The notes beneath the pieces were generated by a model. The model saw only the letters and a program-made list of their open reading frames with translations, was not told where the DNA came from and searched no databases. A stretch of DNA of 10,927 nucleotides from Candidatus Caldarchaeum sp. (GTDB taxonomy: Archaea; Thermoproteota; Nitrososphaeria_A; Caldarchaeales; Caldarchaeaceae), in NCBI GenBank assembly GCA_025054795.1, contig JANWZU010000192.1, forward strand, positions 1 to 10,927. Direction: 5' to 3'. A program made the translations under genes and the position numbers. Positions 1 through 6,372 of the stretch are shown here, in pieces (positions within the stretch are counted from its first letter, which is position 1; each line of letters starts with the position of its first letter).

Positions 1-8
1 TTAAAATA
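1..8 (+). promoter_or_regulatory. TATA-like element before the aldolase gene
   Basis: The window opens with TTAAAATA. Its centre lies about 23 bases before the ATG at 28 and about 26 bases before a second in-frame ATG at 31. That is the usual distance between an archaeal TATA box and the transcription start, so the mRNA may be leaderless or nearly so. No Shine-Dalgarno sequence is visible. The element is at the window edge, so any upstream BRE cannot be judged. Confidence 0.35.
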
Positions 9-27
9 CCGAACCAGATAAAAATCG

Positions 28-666
28 ATGATGCAGTCAACAGTTGAAGACCTGCGGGTCAGGCTGAAGAACGCCGCAGACTTTCTTTTCCAAAAGTCTC
101 TAGTGCGGGGTATTGAGGGGAACATAAGCGCCCGTGTGCCAGAGCTCGGTGCGATGCTGATTAAGCCTACGGGCCTCCCCATGAACAAAATCCCGCCGGA
201 GGATTATGTGCTGGTGAAGCTGGACGGAACGATAATCGAGGGAAGCAAGCCGCCGTCCAAGGAGACGCCCATGCATCTGGAGGTTTACAGAAGGAGGCCC
301 GAGGTCAACGCAATAGTTCACACCCACTCCAAGATGGCTACTGTCTTTGCAATAGTCGGGAAGCCGGTGAGAGCTGTTTGGATGAAGGCTGCCGTCTACG
401 GCCTTTATGAGGTTCCCGTTCTGCCTTTTCTAAGGTCGGGTAGCGTTGAGATGGGGGTTGAGGTGGCTAAGGCGCTTGAGGGAAGAAGGGCAGTGCTTCT
501 CCAGAACCACGGCTCCGTCTCGGTTGGAAAAACCATAGAGGAGGCCTGCAACGTAGCTTTGGCGCTTGAGGAAACCGCTGAGATGCAGTTCCTTGCGTCG
601 CTGATAGGCCCGCCTAGGTTCATAACCTTGGATGAGATGGAGATAATTAAAAAAACAGGGGAGTAG
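28..666 (+). CDS. Class II zinc-dependent aldolase (fuculose-phosphate aldolase / AraD family)
   Basis: This 212-residue cytoplasmic protein belongs to the class II aldolase/adducin-head family, which cleaves or makes C-C bonds in sugar phosphates, typically giving dihydroxyacetone phosphate plus an aldehyde. Visible motifs are GNIS (31-34), KPTG (46-49), the catalytic-type Glu79 in SKETPMH, and the zinc ligands His98 and His100 (HTHS) and His161 (QNHG). These have the same relative spacing as Glu73, His92, His94 and His155 of E. coli L-fuculose-1-phosphate aldolase, so a functional metal site is expected. Length is normal for the family. Two ATGs are adjacent (28 and 31); either could be the start. 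Its stop lies 2 bases from the stop of the convergent binding-protein gene. Substrate is not settled: fuculose-, ribulose- or 5-deoxyribulose-1-phosphate, or the related methylthioribulose-1-phosphate dehydratase reaction, all fit the fold. The Glu favours an aldolase. Confidence 0.88.
   Translation: MMQSTVEDLRVRLKNAADFLFQKSLVRGIEGNISARVPELGAMLIKPTGLPMNKIPPEDYVLVKLDGTIIEGSKPPSKETPMHLEVYRRRPEVNAIVHTHSKMATVFAIVGKPVRAVWMKAAVYGLYEVPVLPFLRSGSVEMGVEVAKALEGRRAVLLQNHGSVSVGKTIEEACNVALALEETAEMQFLASLIGPPRFITLDEMEIIKKTGE
649..655 (-). terminator. Oligo-T terminator for the binding-protein gene
   Basis: On the minus strand, a run of seven T residues starts 14 bases past the stop codon of the substrate-binding-protein gene. 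Archaeal RNA polymerase terminates at such oligo-T tracts without needing a hairpin. The tract lies inside the last codons of the aldolase gene, where the + strand reads as lysine codons, so it would serve the minus strand only. Confidence 0.4.
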
Positions 667-668
667 GT

Positions 669-2507
669 TTAGGATGTTTTCCGCCGTCTGTAGACGAGGT
701 AGGCCATGGCTGCAGCAGCTACTGTGACGCCGCCGGCTACGAGTATTATGGTGTTGTCAAGCGGGGCTGGTCTCTCGACTGTCGCCGTCCTCTCCACCAC
801 TTGGGTGACCACCCTTGTCTGAACCGTCGGCGACACGATCGTGGTGGGGGCGGTGATGGTCACGGGAGCTGTTATCGTGGTCAGTACGGTCTCCCTACCC
901 GCTGGCTTTCCCTCAATCCACCAGACTCCCTCGAGGTTTTGATGACCCCATGGCCCGTTGTTGAAGTCTCTGAACTTCCGTGAAACAGCGTTCGGCTGAG
1001 GTATGTGGTAAAGCCATATGGCAACACGGTCCTCCACAATCTTCCTCTGCAGCTGAGCCACCAAGTCCTTCTTGTTTACAGGGTTTGTCTCAGTCTGACT
1101 TCGTGTGAATAGCTCCTCAACCTCGTCGTTGGCGTAAGCCGAGATGTTGAAGCCCACTGGTCTGAAAGCCGTCTTAGAATACTGCTCAACAAGTGTAAAC
1201 GCCGGGTCGGGCCCTGTCAACGCTTGGAAAGGCATGAGGTCCCAGTCGCCTGCATCACGCTTCGTCCTCCATGCGGGAACCTCGAGAAACTCGACGTTCA
1301 GCCTAACTCCAATCCTTGCGTACATCTCCGTCAGCAGCTCGCCGATCTTCCTGCCCTCGGAGGGAATTGTTGAGGTCACGAGGCTGAGAGTCAGCCTGAC
1401 GCCGTCCGGGCCTTTTCGGAAACCAGCTTCCTCGAGCAGAGCTTCAGCCCGTTGAGGGTCGTAGGGCAGCACAGGCACGTCGGACGTGAAGTACGGGACA
1501 TCGGGGGCGACGGGACCGTTGATGACAGTTCCCTCACCCAGAGTTATCAGCCTGTTTATCTGCTGTTTGTCAACAGCCATCGTCAAAGCTTCACGCACCT
1601 TCAAGTTCGCTGTAGGCCTTCCCGGCCTCATGTTGAAGAAGACATGCCGTATTCCGCCGATCGCTCTGTCGTATCCGAAGCTGAGCGTCAGGTTGGTATT
1701 CCTCCTAAGCCTGTCGTAGTCTTTCGAAAGAAGGTCGACGCCGATGATGGCGTCTACCTCTCCACGCTCCAAGGCCAAGATTCTTCCCTCGTAGTCCGGG
1801 ATTATCTTAAGGATGAATTTCTCGAGGTACGGTAAGCCAGTTTTGAAGTAGTTGTTGTTCCGTTCGTACATTATGTAGTTCCCGGATACGTATTCCTTAA
1901 ACACGAAAGGCCCTGTTCCAACAGGTCTGAAGTTATACGGGTTTCTCGATATATCAGTTCCCTCCCACAGATGTTTGGGAAGTATGGCTCCACCGTAGTA
2001 CGGTAGGTCTATGTACGTCAAGAAGCTTGGGAAAGGCTTGTCAAACTTTATCTCCACGGTGTAGTTGTCTAGGGCAGTGGCTGTAAGGCCGAACGACCGG
2101 TAGGTTGCTGAAAAAGGAGAAAGTTTCTTGTTTACTTCCTCGAAGGTGAATACGACGTCGGCGGCCGTGAAGGGCTTTCCGTCGTGCCATCTTACGTTTC
2201 TGCGCAGCTGAAACACAAACCTCTTGAAATCATCGGAAACAGTCCAGCTCTCGGCGAGATTGGGCTTAGGGTTGAGGGCCGGGTCTAGGTTGATGAGTGA
2301 GCTGTATACAGGCCATCCACACTGCTGAGGAACCCACCCGGTGCTAAGGTTGGGAGTCATGGTAGCGGGGTCGGACGCCAAAGCCATGATGAAAGTTCCG
2401 CCGTACAGGGACTCAGCCTGAGCCAGTGCGAACCTGTCGAGGTATGACAACGCCGACACGCTGAGAGCAGCTGCCGAAACGGATTTCAGAAAACCTCTCC
2501 TATTCAT
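669..2507 (-). CDS. ABC transporter substrate-binding protein, family 5 (peptide/oligosaccharide type), C-terminally anchored
   Basis: This 612-residue protein is the extracellular solute receptor for the adjacent importer. It starts with a twin-arginine-like signal (NRRGFLKS, residues 2-9), a hydrophobic stretch to about 28, and a likely cleavage site after ALAQA (27-31). No lipobox cysteine is present. The mature domain has SBP_bac_5 features, including RRNVRWHDGKPF (102-113) followed by a DVVFTFEE segment (117-124), and VGTGPF (196-201). After about residue 538 comes a Thr/Pro/Val-rich linker (about 541-582), then one membrane helix (about 586-606) and a positive tail (RRRK). The domain should therefore sit outside the cell on a stalk, held by its C-terminus, as in many archaeal binding proteins. 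The ATG at 2507 fits the signal peptide and a TATA box 25-33 bases upstream. It is transcribed divergently from dppBCDF. The ligand cannot be told: this family binds peptides, oligosaccharides and nickel. Confidence 0.9.
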   Translation of the reverse strand: MNRRGFLKSVSAAALSVSALSYLDRFALAQAESLYGGTFIMALASDPATMTPNLSTGWVPQQCGWPVYSSLINLDPALNPKPNLAESWTVSDDFKRFVFQLRRNVRWHDGKPFTAADVVFTFEEVNKKLSPFSATYRSFGLTATALDNYTVEIKFDKPFPSFLTYIDLPYYGGAILPKHLWEGTDISRNPYNFRPVGTGPFVFKEYVSGNYIMYERNNNYFKTGLPYLEKFILKIIPDYEGRILALERGEVDAIIGVDLLSKDYDRLRRNTNLTLSFGYDRAIGGIRHVFFNMRPGRPTANLKVREALTMAVDKQQINRLITLGEGTVINGPVAPDVPYFTSDVPVLPYDPQRAEALLEEAGFRKGPDGVRLTLSLVTSTIPSEGRKIGELLTEMYARIGVRLNVEFLEVPAWRTKRDAGDWDLMPFQALTGPDPAFTLVEQYSKTAFRPVGFNISAYANDEVEELFTRSQTETNPVNKKDLVAQLQRKIVEDRVAIWLYHIPQPNAVSRKFRDFNNGPWGHQNLEGVWWIEGKPAGRETVLTTITAPVTITAPTTIVSPTVQTRVVTQVVERTATVERPAPLDNTIILVAGGVTVAAAAMAYLVYRRRKTS

Positions 2508-2531
2508 GCAAATAATATATAACTCGGGCCT

Positions 2532-2540
2532 TAATATAAA
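2532..2540 (-). promoter_or_regulatory. TATA box of the binding-protein gene
   Basis: Read on the minus strand this is TTTATATTA, 25-33 bases before the ATG at 2507. This spacing predicts a leaderless or almost leaderless transcript, and no Shine-Dalgarno sequence precedes the ATG. A second AT-rich stretch, 2512-2520, is too close to the ATG to act as its TATA box. Confidence 0.5.
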
Positions 2541-2565
2541 TCTGATAAAGCAGTTGGCTGGGGCG

Positions 2566-2581
2566 GTTTAAGTTTAAAAAC
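2566..2581 (+). promoter_or_regulatory. TATA-like region of the dppBCDF operon
   Basis: The + strand reads GTTTAAGTTTAAAAAC, two copies of GTTTAA in tandem. The second half is centred about 36 bases before the dppB ATG, predicting a short leader of about 10 bases. It lies about 25-50 bases from the TATA box of the divergent binding-protein gene, so a regulator bound in the 105-base gap (2508-2612) could act on both units. I see no convincing operator palindrome there. Confidence 0.4.
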
Positions 2582-2612
2582 AGAATAACCCACTTTTTAG
2601 GCTGCTGAGTAG

Positions 2613-3599
2613 ATGAGTGCAGAGTACGACTTCAAGTCTTTTCTGTTGATTAAAGTCGTCAGAAGCTTCGTCATGGTGTTCATAATCTTGACAATAGGCT
2701 TTTTGCTGATCCACCTAGCTCCCGGCGACCCCATCGAATTCATTCTAGGCGGCGCCGGTTTTTACACACCCGAGTTCATAGCTTCGGTGAGGGAGAGGTT
2801 CGGCCTCGACAAACCCATTCACGAAAAGTTTGTGATCTATGTTCTGAACTTTCTTAGGGGTGAGTTAGGCTACTCCTACGTCTTCGGCCTTCCAGTCGTG
2901 GAGGTGATAGCCGCACGTGTACCGCCGACGCTTCTGCTGATGGGGACGCAGCTCGTTTTGGTCATCGTGGTCGGGTCTCTGCTGGGAATTCTAGCGGCTT
3001 CAAGGCCTCATTCCAAGCTCGACTACCTAGTCTCAAGCCTCTCAGTCGCAGGAATATCGATGCCCATCTTCTGGCTGGGGCTGCTTCTGATTTTCTTGTT
3101 CTCAGTGTCTCTAGGCCTCTTCCCAGCTCAGGGAATGACTTCGCTCAGGGTCACGGGATGGTGGGAAGGTTTCCTAGACCTCCTAAGCCACCTTTTCCTA
3201 CCCACTCTCACTCTGTTCTTAATCAACTTGGGCTTGGTGACTAGAACGGTCAGGACATCCATGCTAGAGGCTCTGAGGTCCGAGTTCGTCGTAGCGGCGA
3301 GGGCTAAGGGCCTGCCGGAGAGGCGTGTGCTGTTCAGACATGCTTTCAGAAACTCTCTAACACCTTTGATAACTTTGATAGGCCTCCAGCTTGGATGGCT
3401 TCTCTCAGGTGCTGTGATCGTTGAAACCGTTTTCGCATGGCCGGGCATGGGAAGGCTTCTGTTCACCTCCATAGGCTCACGAGACTACCCCGTAGTTATG
3501 GGAATTTTCCTGCTCGTCAGCACCGCTGTGGTTGTTTCCAACCTGATCACAGAGCTGCTCTACGCCTACGTCGACCCTAGAATCAGGAGGGCGAAGTAA
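2613..3599 (+). CDS. dppB: ABC transporter permease, DppB/OppB type
   Basis: This 328-residue inner-membrane protein is one of the two channel subunits of the importer. It shows the family pattern: a first membrane helix (about 15-35) followed by HLAPGDP (34-40), then an extracytoplasmic region with RFGLDKP (62-68), and five further helices at about 105-128, 143-170, 195-211, 250-272 and 294-315. The cytoplasmic coupling loop that docks on the ATPases is at about 219-252 (EALRSEFVVAARAKGL with the following HAFRNSLTPL). The C-terminal AYVDPRIR is typical. An in-frame stop (2610-2612) lies directly before the ATG, so this start cannot be extended. It is the first gene of the operon, and dppC follows after 2 bases. 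The dpp names here denote homology class, not a proven dipeptide substrate. Confidence 0.92.
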   Translation: MSAEYDFKSFLLIKVVRSFVMVFIILTIGFLLIHLAPGDPIEFILGGAGFYTPEFIASVRERFGLDKPIHEKFVIYVLNFLRGELGYSYVFGLPVVEVIAARVPPTLLLMGTQLVLVIVVGSLLGILAASRPHSKLDYLVSSLSVAGISMPIFWLGLLLIFLFSVSLGLFPAQGMTSLRVTGWWEGFLDLLSHLFLPTLTLFLINLGLVTRTVRTSMLEALRSEFVVAARAKGLPERRVLFRHAFRNSLTPLITLIGLQLGWLLSGAVIVETVFAWPGMGRLLFTSIGSRDYPVVMGIFLLVSTAVVVSNLITELLYAYVDPRIRRAK

Positions 3600-3601
3600 G
3601 C

Positions 3602-4426
3602 ATGGTAAGGGAGTTCTGGCTAAGGTTTCGACGGAATAGGGCCGCTGTCTTCGGCGTCCTAACCTTGGCTGCTTTATCCCTTTTCAGCCTTTTCGCCATA
3701 GCTTTCAGCAGATACGGCCCCTTCGAGCTGGCCGCCGACCCGTTTAAGCCTCCTTCACTCCAGCATCCATTCGGAACAGACGACCTTGGACGAGACATAT
3801 TCGTCCAGTCTGCGTACGGCCTTGCGATAACGCTGATGGTCGGAGCCGCTACAGCTGTCCTAGGCGGCTTGATAGGAATAATCGTGGGCTCGGTTTCAGG
3901 CTATTTCAGGGGAGCTTTGGCGAATGCCACTACTGCGATAATTGAAATTTTCCAGTCGCTGCCGCTCTTCTTCTTAGTTTTGGTTATAATCTCCTTCTTC
4001 GGCTCCAGCATCACCAACACCATCCTAGCCCTAGGCTTGACTCTTTGGGCTTCAACCGCAAGGATTCAACGCGGCCAAGTAATGACGGTGAAAAACTTGA
4101 CCTTCGTGGAGATGAGCAAGCTCGTGGGGGAGAAGGAGTACAACATTTTAATAAGGGAGATTTTACCCAACAGCGTGCAGCCGTCTATCGTCAACATCGC
4201 CTACACAGCCTCCATAGCGATAGTTGTTGAGTCGGGGCTTGCTTTCCTAGGACTCGGAGACCCACGGATGATGAGCCTCGGCTTCATAATCGGGAACGCT
4301 AGGCTCTTCTTCTTCCAAGCATGGTGGATGGGGCTTCTGCCGGGCATCCTGCTTTTCCTCACAATCCTTAGTCTCAACTTGGTTTCCGACGGCCTCAACG
4401 AGGTGCTAAACCCGAGACGGAGCTAA
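3602..4426 (+). CDS. dppC: ABC transporter permease, DppC/OppC type
   Basis: This 274-residue protein is the second channel subunit and pairs with DppB. The N-terminus has the short cytoplasmic segment and helix typical of OppC (WLRFRRNRAAVFG, 6-18), followed by the hallmark HPFGTDDLGRDIF (55-67). Further helices fall at about 75-100, 112-133, 136-150, 198-218 and 243-263. The coupling loop lies around 160-190 (residues VEMSKLVGEKEYNI and the ILPN element), and GLAFLGLGDP (212-221) is a family signature. An AGGAGG Shine-Dalgarno-like sequence at 3585-3590, inside the dppB end, precedes the ATG by 11 bases. This supports translation from the shared operon mRNA. It is slightly shorter than many OppC proteins but complete. 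Confidence 0.92.
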   Translation: MVREFWLRFRRNRAAVFGVLTLAALSLFSLFAIAFSRYGPFELAADPFKPPSLQHPFGTDDLGRDIFVQSAYGLAITLMVGAATAVLGGLIGIIVGSVSGYFRGALANATTAIIEIFQSLPLFFLVLVIISFFGSSITNTILALGLTLWASTARIQRGQVMTVKNLTFVEMSKLVGEKEYNILIREILPNSVQPSIVNIAYTASIAIVVESGLAFLGLGDPRMMSLGFIIGNARLFFFQAWWMGLLPGILLFLTILSLNLVSDGLNEVLNPRRS

Positions 4427-4428
4427 AA

Positions 4429-5397
4429 ATGAATGACGCAGTACTCCGAGTCGAGGGTCTATCAACCTACTACTACACTGACAAGGGGGTGGTGAGGGCA
4501 GTTGACGGAGTAGACCTAGTTGTCGGCGAGAACGAGGTGGTGGGTGTTGTGGGGGAGTCGGGATGCGGCAAGTCAACCCTCGCCGCTTCGGTCATGCGTC
4601 TACTTCAACCGCCTGCAAAAATCGTTAAAGGCTCTATTTTCTTCAGAAACGTGAACCTTCTAGAGCTTCCGGAGGAGGAGATGAGAAAAATAAGAGGTAA
4701 GAAGATCTCTATGATTTTCCAGAATCCAGCCTCCTACCTAAACCCCCTATTAACAGTTGAGGAACAGATGGTTGAATCCATGACCTTGCACTTGAGAATT
4801 TCAAAACAAGAAGCAGCCTCTAGGGCTGTTAACATATTGGAGAAACTCGGTATTTCCGCTCCTGACACCGTAATAAAGTATTATCCTCATCAGCTGAGCG
4901 GCGGCATGAAGCAGCGTGTGATGATCGGTATGGCAATCTCCTGCAACCCCGAGCTGGTGTTGGCTGACGAGCCAACCACGGCCCTAGACCCGACAATACA
5001 GGTACAGATACTAGAACAACTGCTTGAGCTTCGAAAAAACCTAGGCCTCTCTATGGTGGTTATCACTCACGACTTAGGCGTAGCCAAAGCAATCTGCGAC
5101 AAAATATACGTCATGTATGCTGGTAAGATTGTTGAGGAGGGTAAGGTGGGTGATGTTTTCAACAGGCCTCTGCATCCATATACCTACGGCCTTTTGGAGT
5201 CGGCGTTGAGCGTTTACGAGAAAGACCGGCCTGCTAAATTCATAGACGGCGCACCGCCTAAGCTGGTCGAAGAGATAAAAGGCTGTTATTTCGCAAACAG
5301 ATGCTTCAACAAAGTTGACAGATGCTTGATTGAGTATCCTCACCCCAGCTTCAAGAACGGCAGAAAAGTCTACTGCTGGAACCCGGTTGGTGATTAA
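4429..5397 (+). CDS. dppD: ABC transporter ATPase, DppD/OppD type, with C-terminal four-Cys motif
   Basis: This 322-residue cytoplasmic ATPase powers the importer as a heterodimer with DppF. It shows Walker A GESGCGKST (42-50, Lys48), Q-loop Gln98, signature LSGGMKQR (156-163), Walker B LVLADE (176-181, with catalytic Glu181) and H-loop His214. All catalytic residues are intact. The C-terminal oligo/dipeptide-transporter domain (from about 245, RPLHPYT) contains Cys286, Cys292, Cys299 and Cys316, spaced C-x5-C-x6-C-x16-C. Such cysteines coordinate a [4Fe-4S] cluster in characterised Dpp ATPases, so a cluster is probable here. The start ATG is 2 bases after the dppC stop. GGAG (4419-4422) lies 6 bases before it and supports the start. 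Confidence 0.94.
   Translation: MNDAVLRVEGLSTYYYTDKGVVRAVDGVDLVVGENEVVGVVGESGCGKSTLAASVMRLLQPPAKIVKGSIFFRNVNLLELPEEEMRKIRGKKISMIFQNPASYLNPLLTVEEQMVESMTLHLRISKQEAASRAVNILEKLGISAPDTVIKYYPHQLSGGMKQRVMIGMAISCNPELVLADEPTTALDPTIQVQILEQLLELRKNLGLSMVVITHDLGVAKAICDKIYVMYAGKIVEEGKVGDVFNRPLHPYTYGLLESALSVYEKDRPAKFIDGAPPKLVEEIKGCYFANRCFNKVDRCLIEYPHPSFKNGRKVYCWNPVGD
5389..5394 (+). promoter_or_regulatory. Shine-Dalgarno site fixing the TTG start of dppF
   Basis: GGTGAT matches the 3' two-thirds of the archaeal consensus GGAGGTGAT and ends 6 bases before TTG at 5401. It overlaps the last codons of dppD. The dppD stop (5395-5397) is in the same frame as dppF, so only ATT (5398) or TTG (5401) could start the gene before the conserved region. 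This spacing favours TTG. Confidence 0.55.
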
Positions 5398-5400
5398 ATT

Positions 5401-6372
5401 TTGAGTCTGCTTAAGGTTGAGGACGTCTTCAAGCTCTTTCCAGTCCGGCCAGACATATTCGGCAGAGCCAAGAAATTCGTCCACGCAGTCGACGGAGTCT
5501 CCTTCAGCGTCGAGGAGGGTGAGATCTTCGGCGTCATAGGGGAGAGCGGCTGCGGAAAGACTACGCTGGCTAGGCTTATCGTAGGCCTTATAGACTATGA
5601 CAGAGGGTCGATTAAGATCAAGGGTGAAGAGGTTTCGGAGGTTAAGCGGCTCGACGTCGAGAGGTTCAGGAGAACAGTCCAAATGGTTCCTCAAGACCCT
5701 GTGATGGCGTTCAACCCCCGGAAGACGATTAAACACTTCCTAACAAGGCCTCTGCTTCTTCACGGCGGCCTGGGCAGGGAGGAGGCTGTCTCGAGGGCTC
5801 ATCAGCTGCTGGAGGAGGTCAGCTTGACTCCTGCAGATTTCTTCTTGGACAGGTATCCGCATGAGCTGAGTGTTGGGCAGAGGCAGCGAGTTTTGATTGC
5901 GAGGGCGTTGTCGCTCAACCCGGACCTCCTCGTCGCCGACGAGCCAGTCTCCTACCTAGATGTTTCCGTAAGAGGCCAGATAATCAACCTTCTCAAGGAG
6001 GTTCATAAGAAGCGGCGGATTACGGTTCTGCTCATCTCCCATGATTTATCAGTCGTTTACCATCTCTGCAGCCGGATAGCAGTGATGTACTTGGGGAAAG
6101 TTGTCGAAATACTGGACGCTAGAGACCTTTTCTCCAAAAGCCTCCATCCATATACTCAGGCACTCGTTTCGTCCTTTAGCGTGGGTTTCGGTATTAGCAG
6201 AGGTGAGCGGATTGTCCTGAAGGGAGAGGTGCCGTCGCCGATTGAACCGCCTTCTGGATGCCGTTTCCACCCTAGATGCAGCTTTGCCACGGATGTCTGT
6301 AGAAAGCTGGAGCCCAAGCCGCTATTTTCCGACGGCAGACTTGTTGCGTGCCATCTTTACGACAGGCTTTAG
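5401..6372 (+). CDS. dppF: ABC transporter ATPase, DppF/OppF type, with C-terminal four-Cys motif
   Basis: This 323-residue protein is the second ATPase of the importer. It has Walker A GESGCGKTT (47-55, Lys53), Q-loop Gln98, Walker B LLVADE (176-181, Glu181) and H-loop His214. The signature reads LSVGQRQR (156-163), with Val where most ABC ATPases have Gly, so the two ATP sites of the heterodimer are not identical. The C-terminus has LHPYTQAL (248-255) and the family element with Cys287, Cys293, Cys300 and Cys317, the same C-x5-C-x6-C-x16-C spacing as in DppD. The start is TTG at 5401, only 3 bases after the dppD stop and in the same frame. No ATG is available before the ATPase core. The last 51 bases overlap the end of the convergent phosphorylase gene. 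Confidence 0.93.
   Translation: MSLLKVEDVFKLFPVRPDIFGRAKKFVHAVDGVSFSVEEGEIFGVIGESGCGKTTLARLIVGLIDYDRGSIKIKGEEVSEVKRLDVERFRRTVQMVPQDPVMAFNPRKTIKHFLTRPLLLHGGLGREEAVSRAHQLLEEVSLTPADFFLDRYPHELSVGQRQRVLIARALSLNPDLLVADEPVSYLDVSVRGQIINLLKEVHKKRRITVLLISHDLSVVYHLCSRIAVMYLGKVVEILDARDLFSKSLHPYTQALVSSFSVGFGISRGERIVLKGEVPSPIEPPSGCRFHPRCSFATDVCRKLEPKPLFSDGRLVACHLYDRL

Noticed and set aside
28..666. Calling the aldolase a methylthioribulose-1-phosphate dehydratase (MtnB)
   Set aside because: The zinc site is shared, but the Glu79 position and spacing match fuculose-phosphate aldolase. The sequence alone does not justify the narrower name.
1452..1835. Open frames on the + strand (1144-1455, 1452-1835, 1486-1719) inside the binding-protein gene
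   Set aside because: They are antisense to a gene with clear family motifs and lack motifs or ribosome sites of their own.
2512..2520. AT-rich TTATATATT just before the binding-protein ATG as its TATA box
   Set aside because: It is only 5-13 bases from the ATG, too close for transcription to include the start codon. The element at 2532-2540 is at the right distance.
5398..5400. ATT as the start codon of dppF
   Set aside because: ATT starts are very rare, and the TTG directly after it has a well-spaced GGTGAT site.
5074..5736. A 220-codon open frame on the minus strand across dppD and dppF
   Set aside because: It lies fully antisense to two well-supported ATPase genes, has no recognisable motif, and spans the dppD-dppF junction. 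It is a frame shadow.
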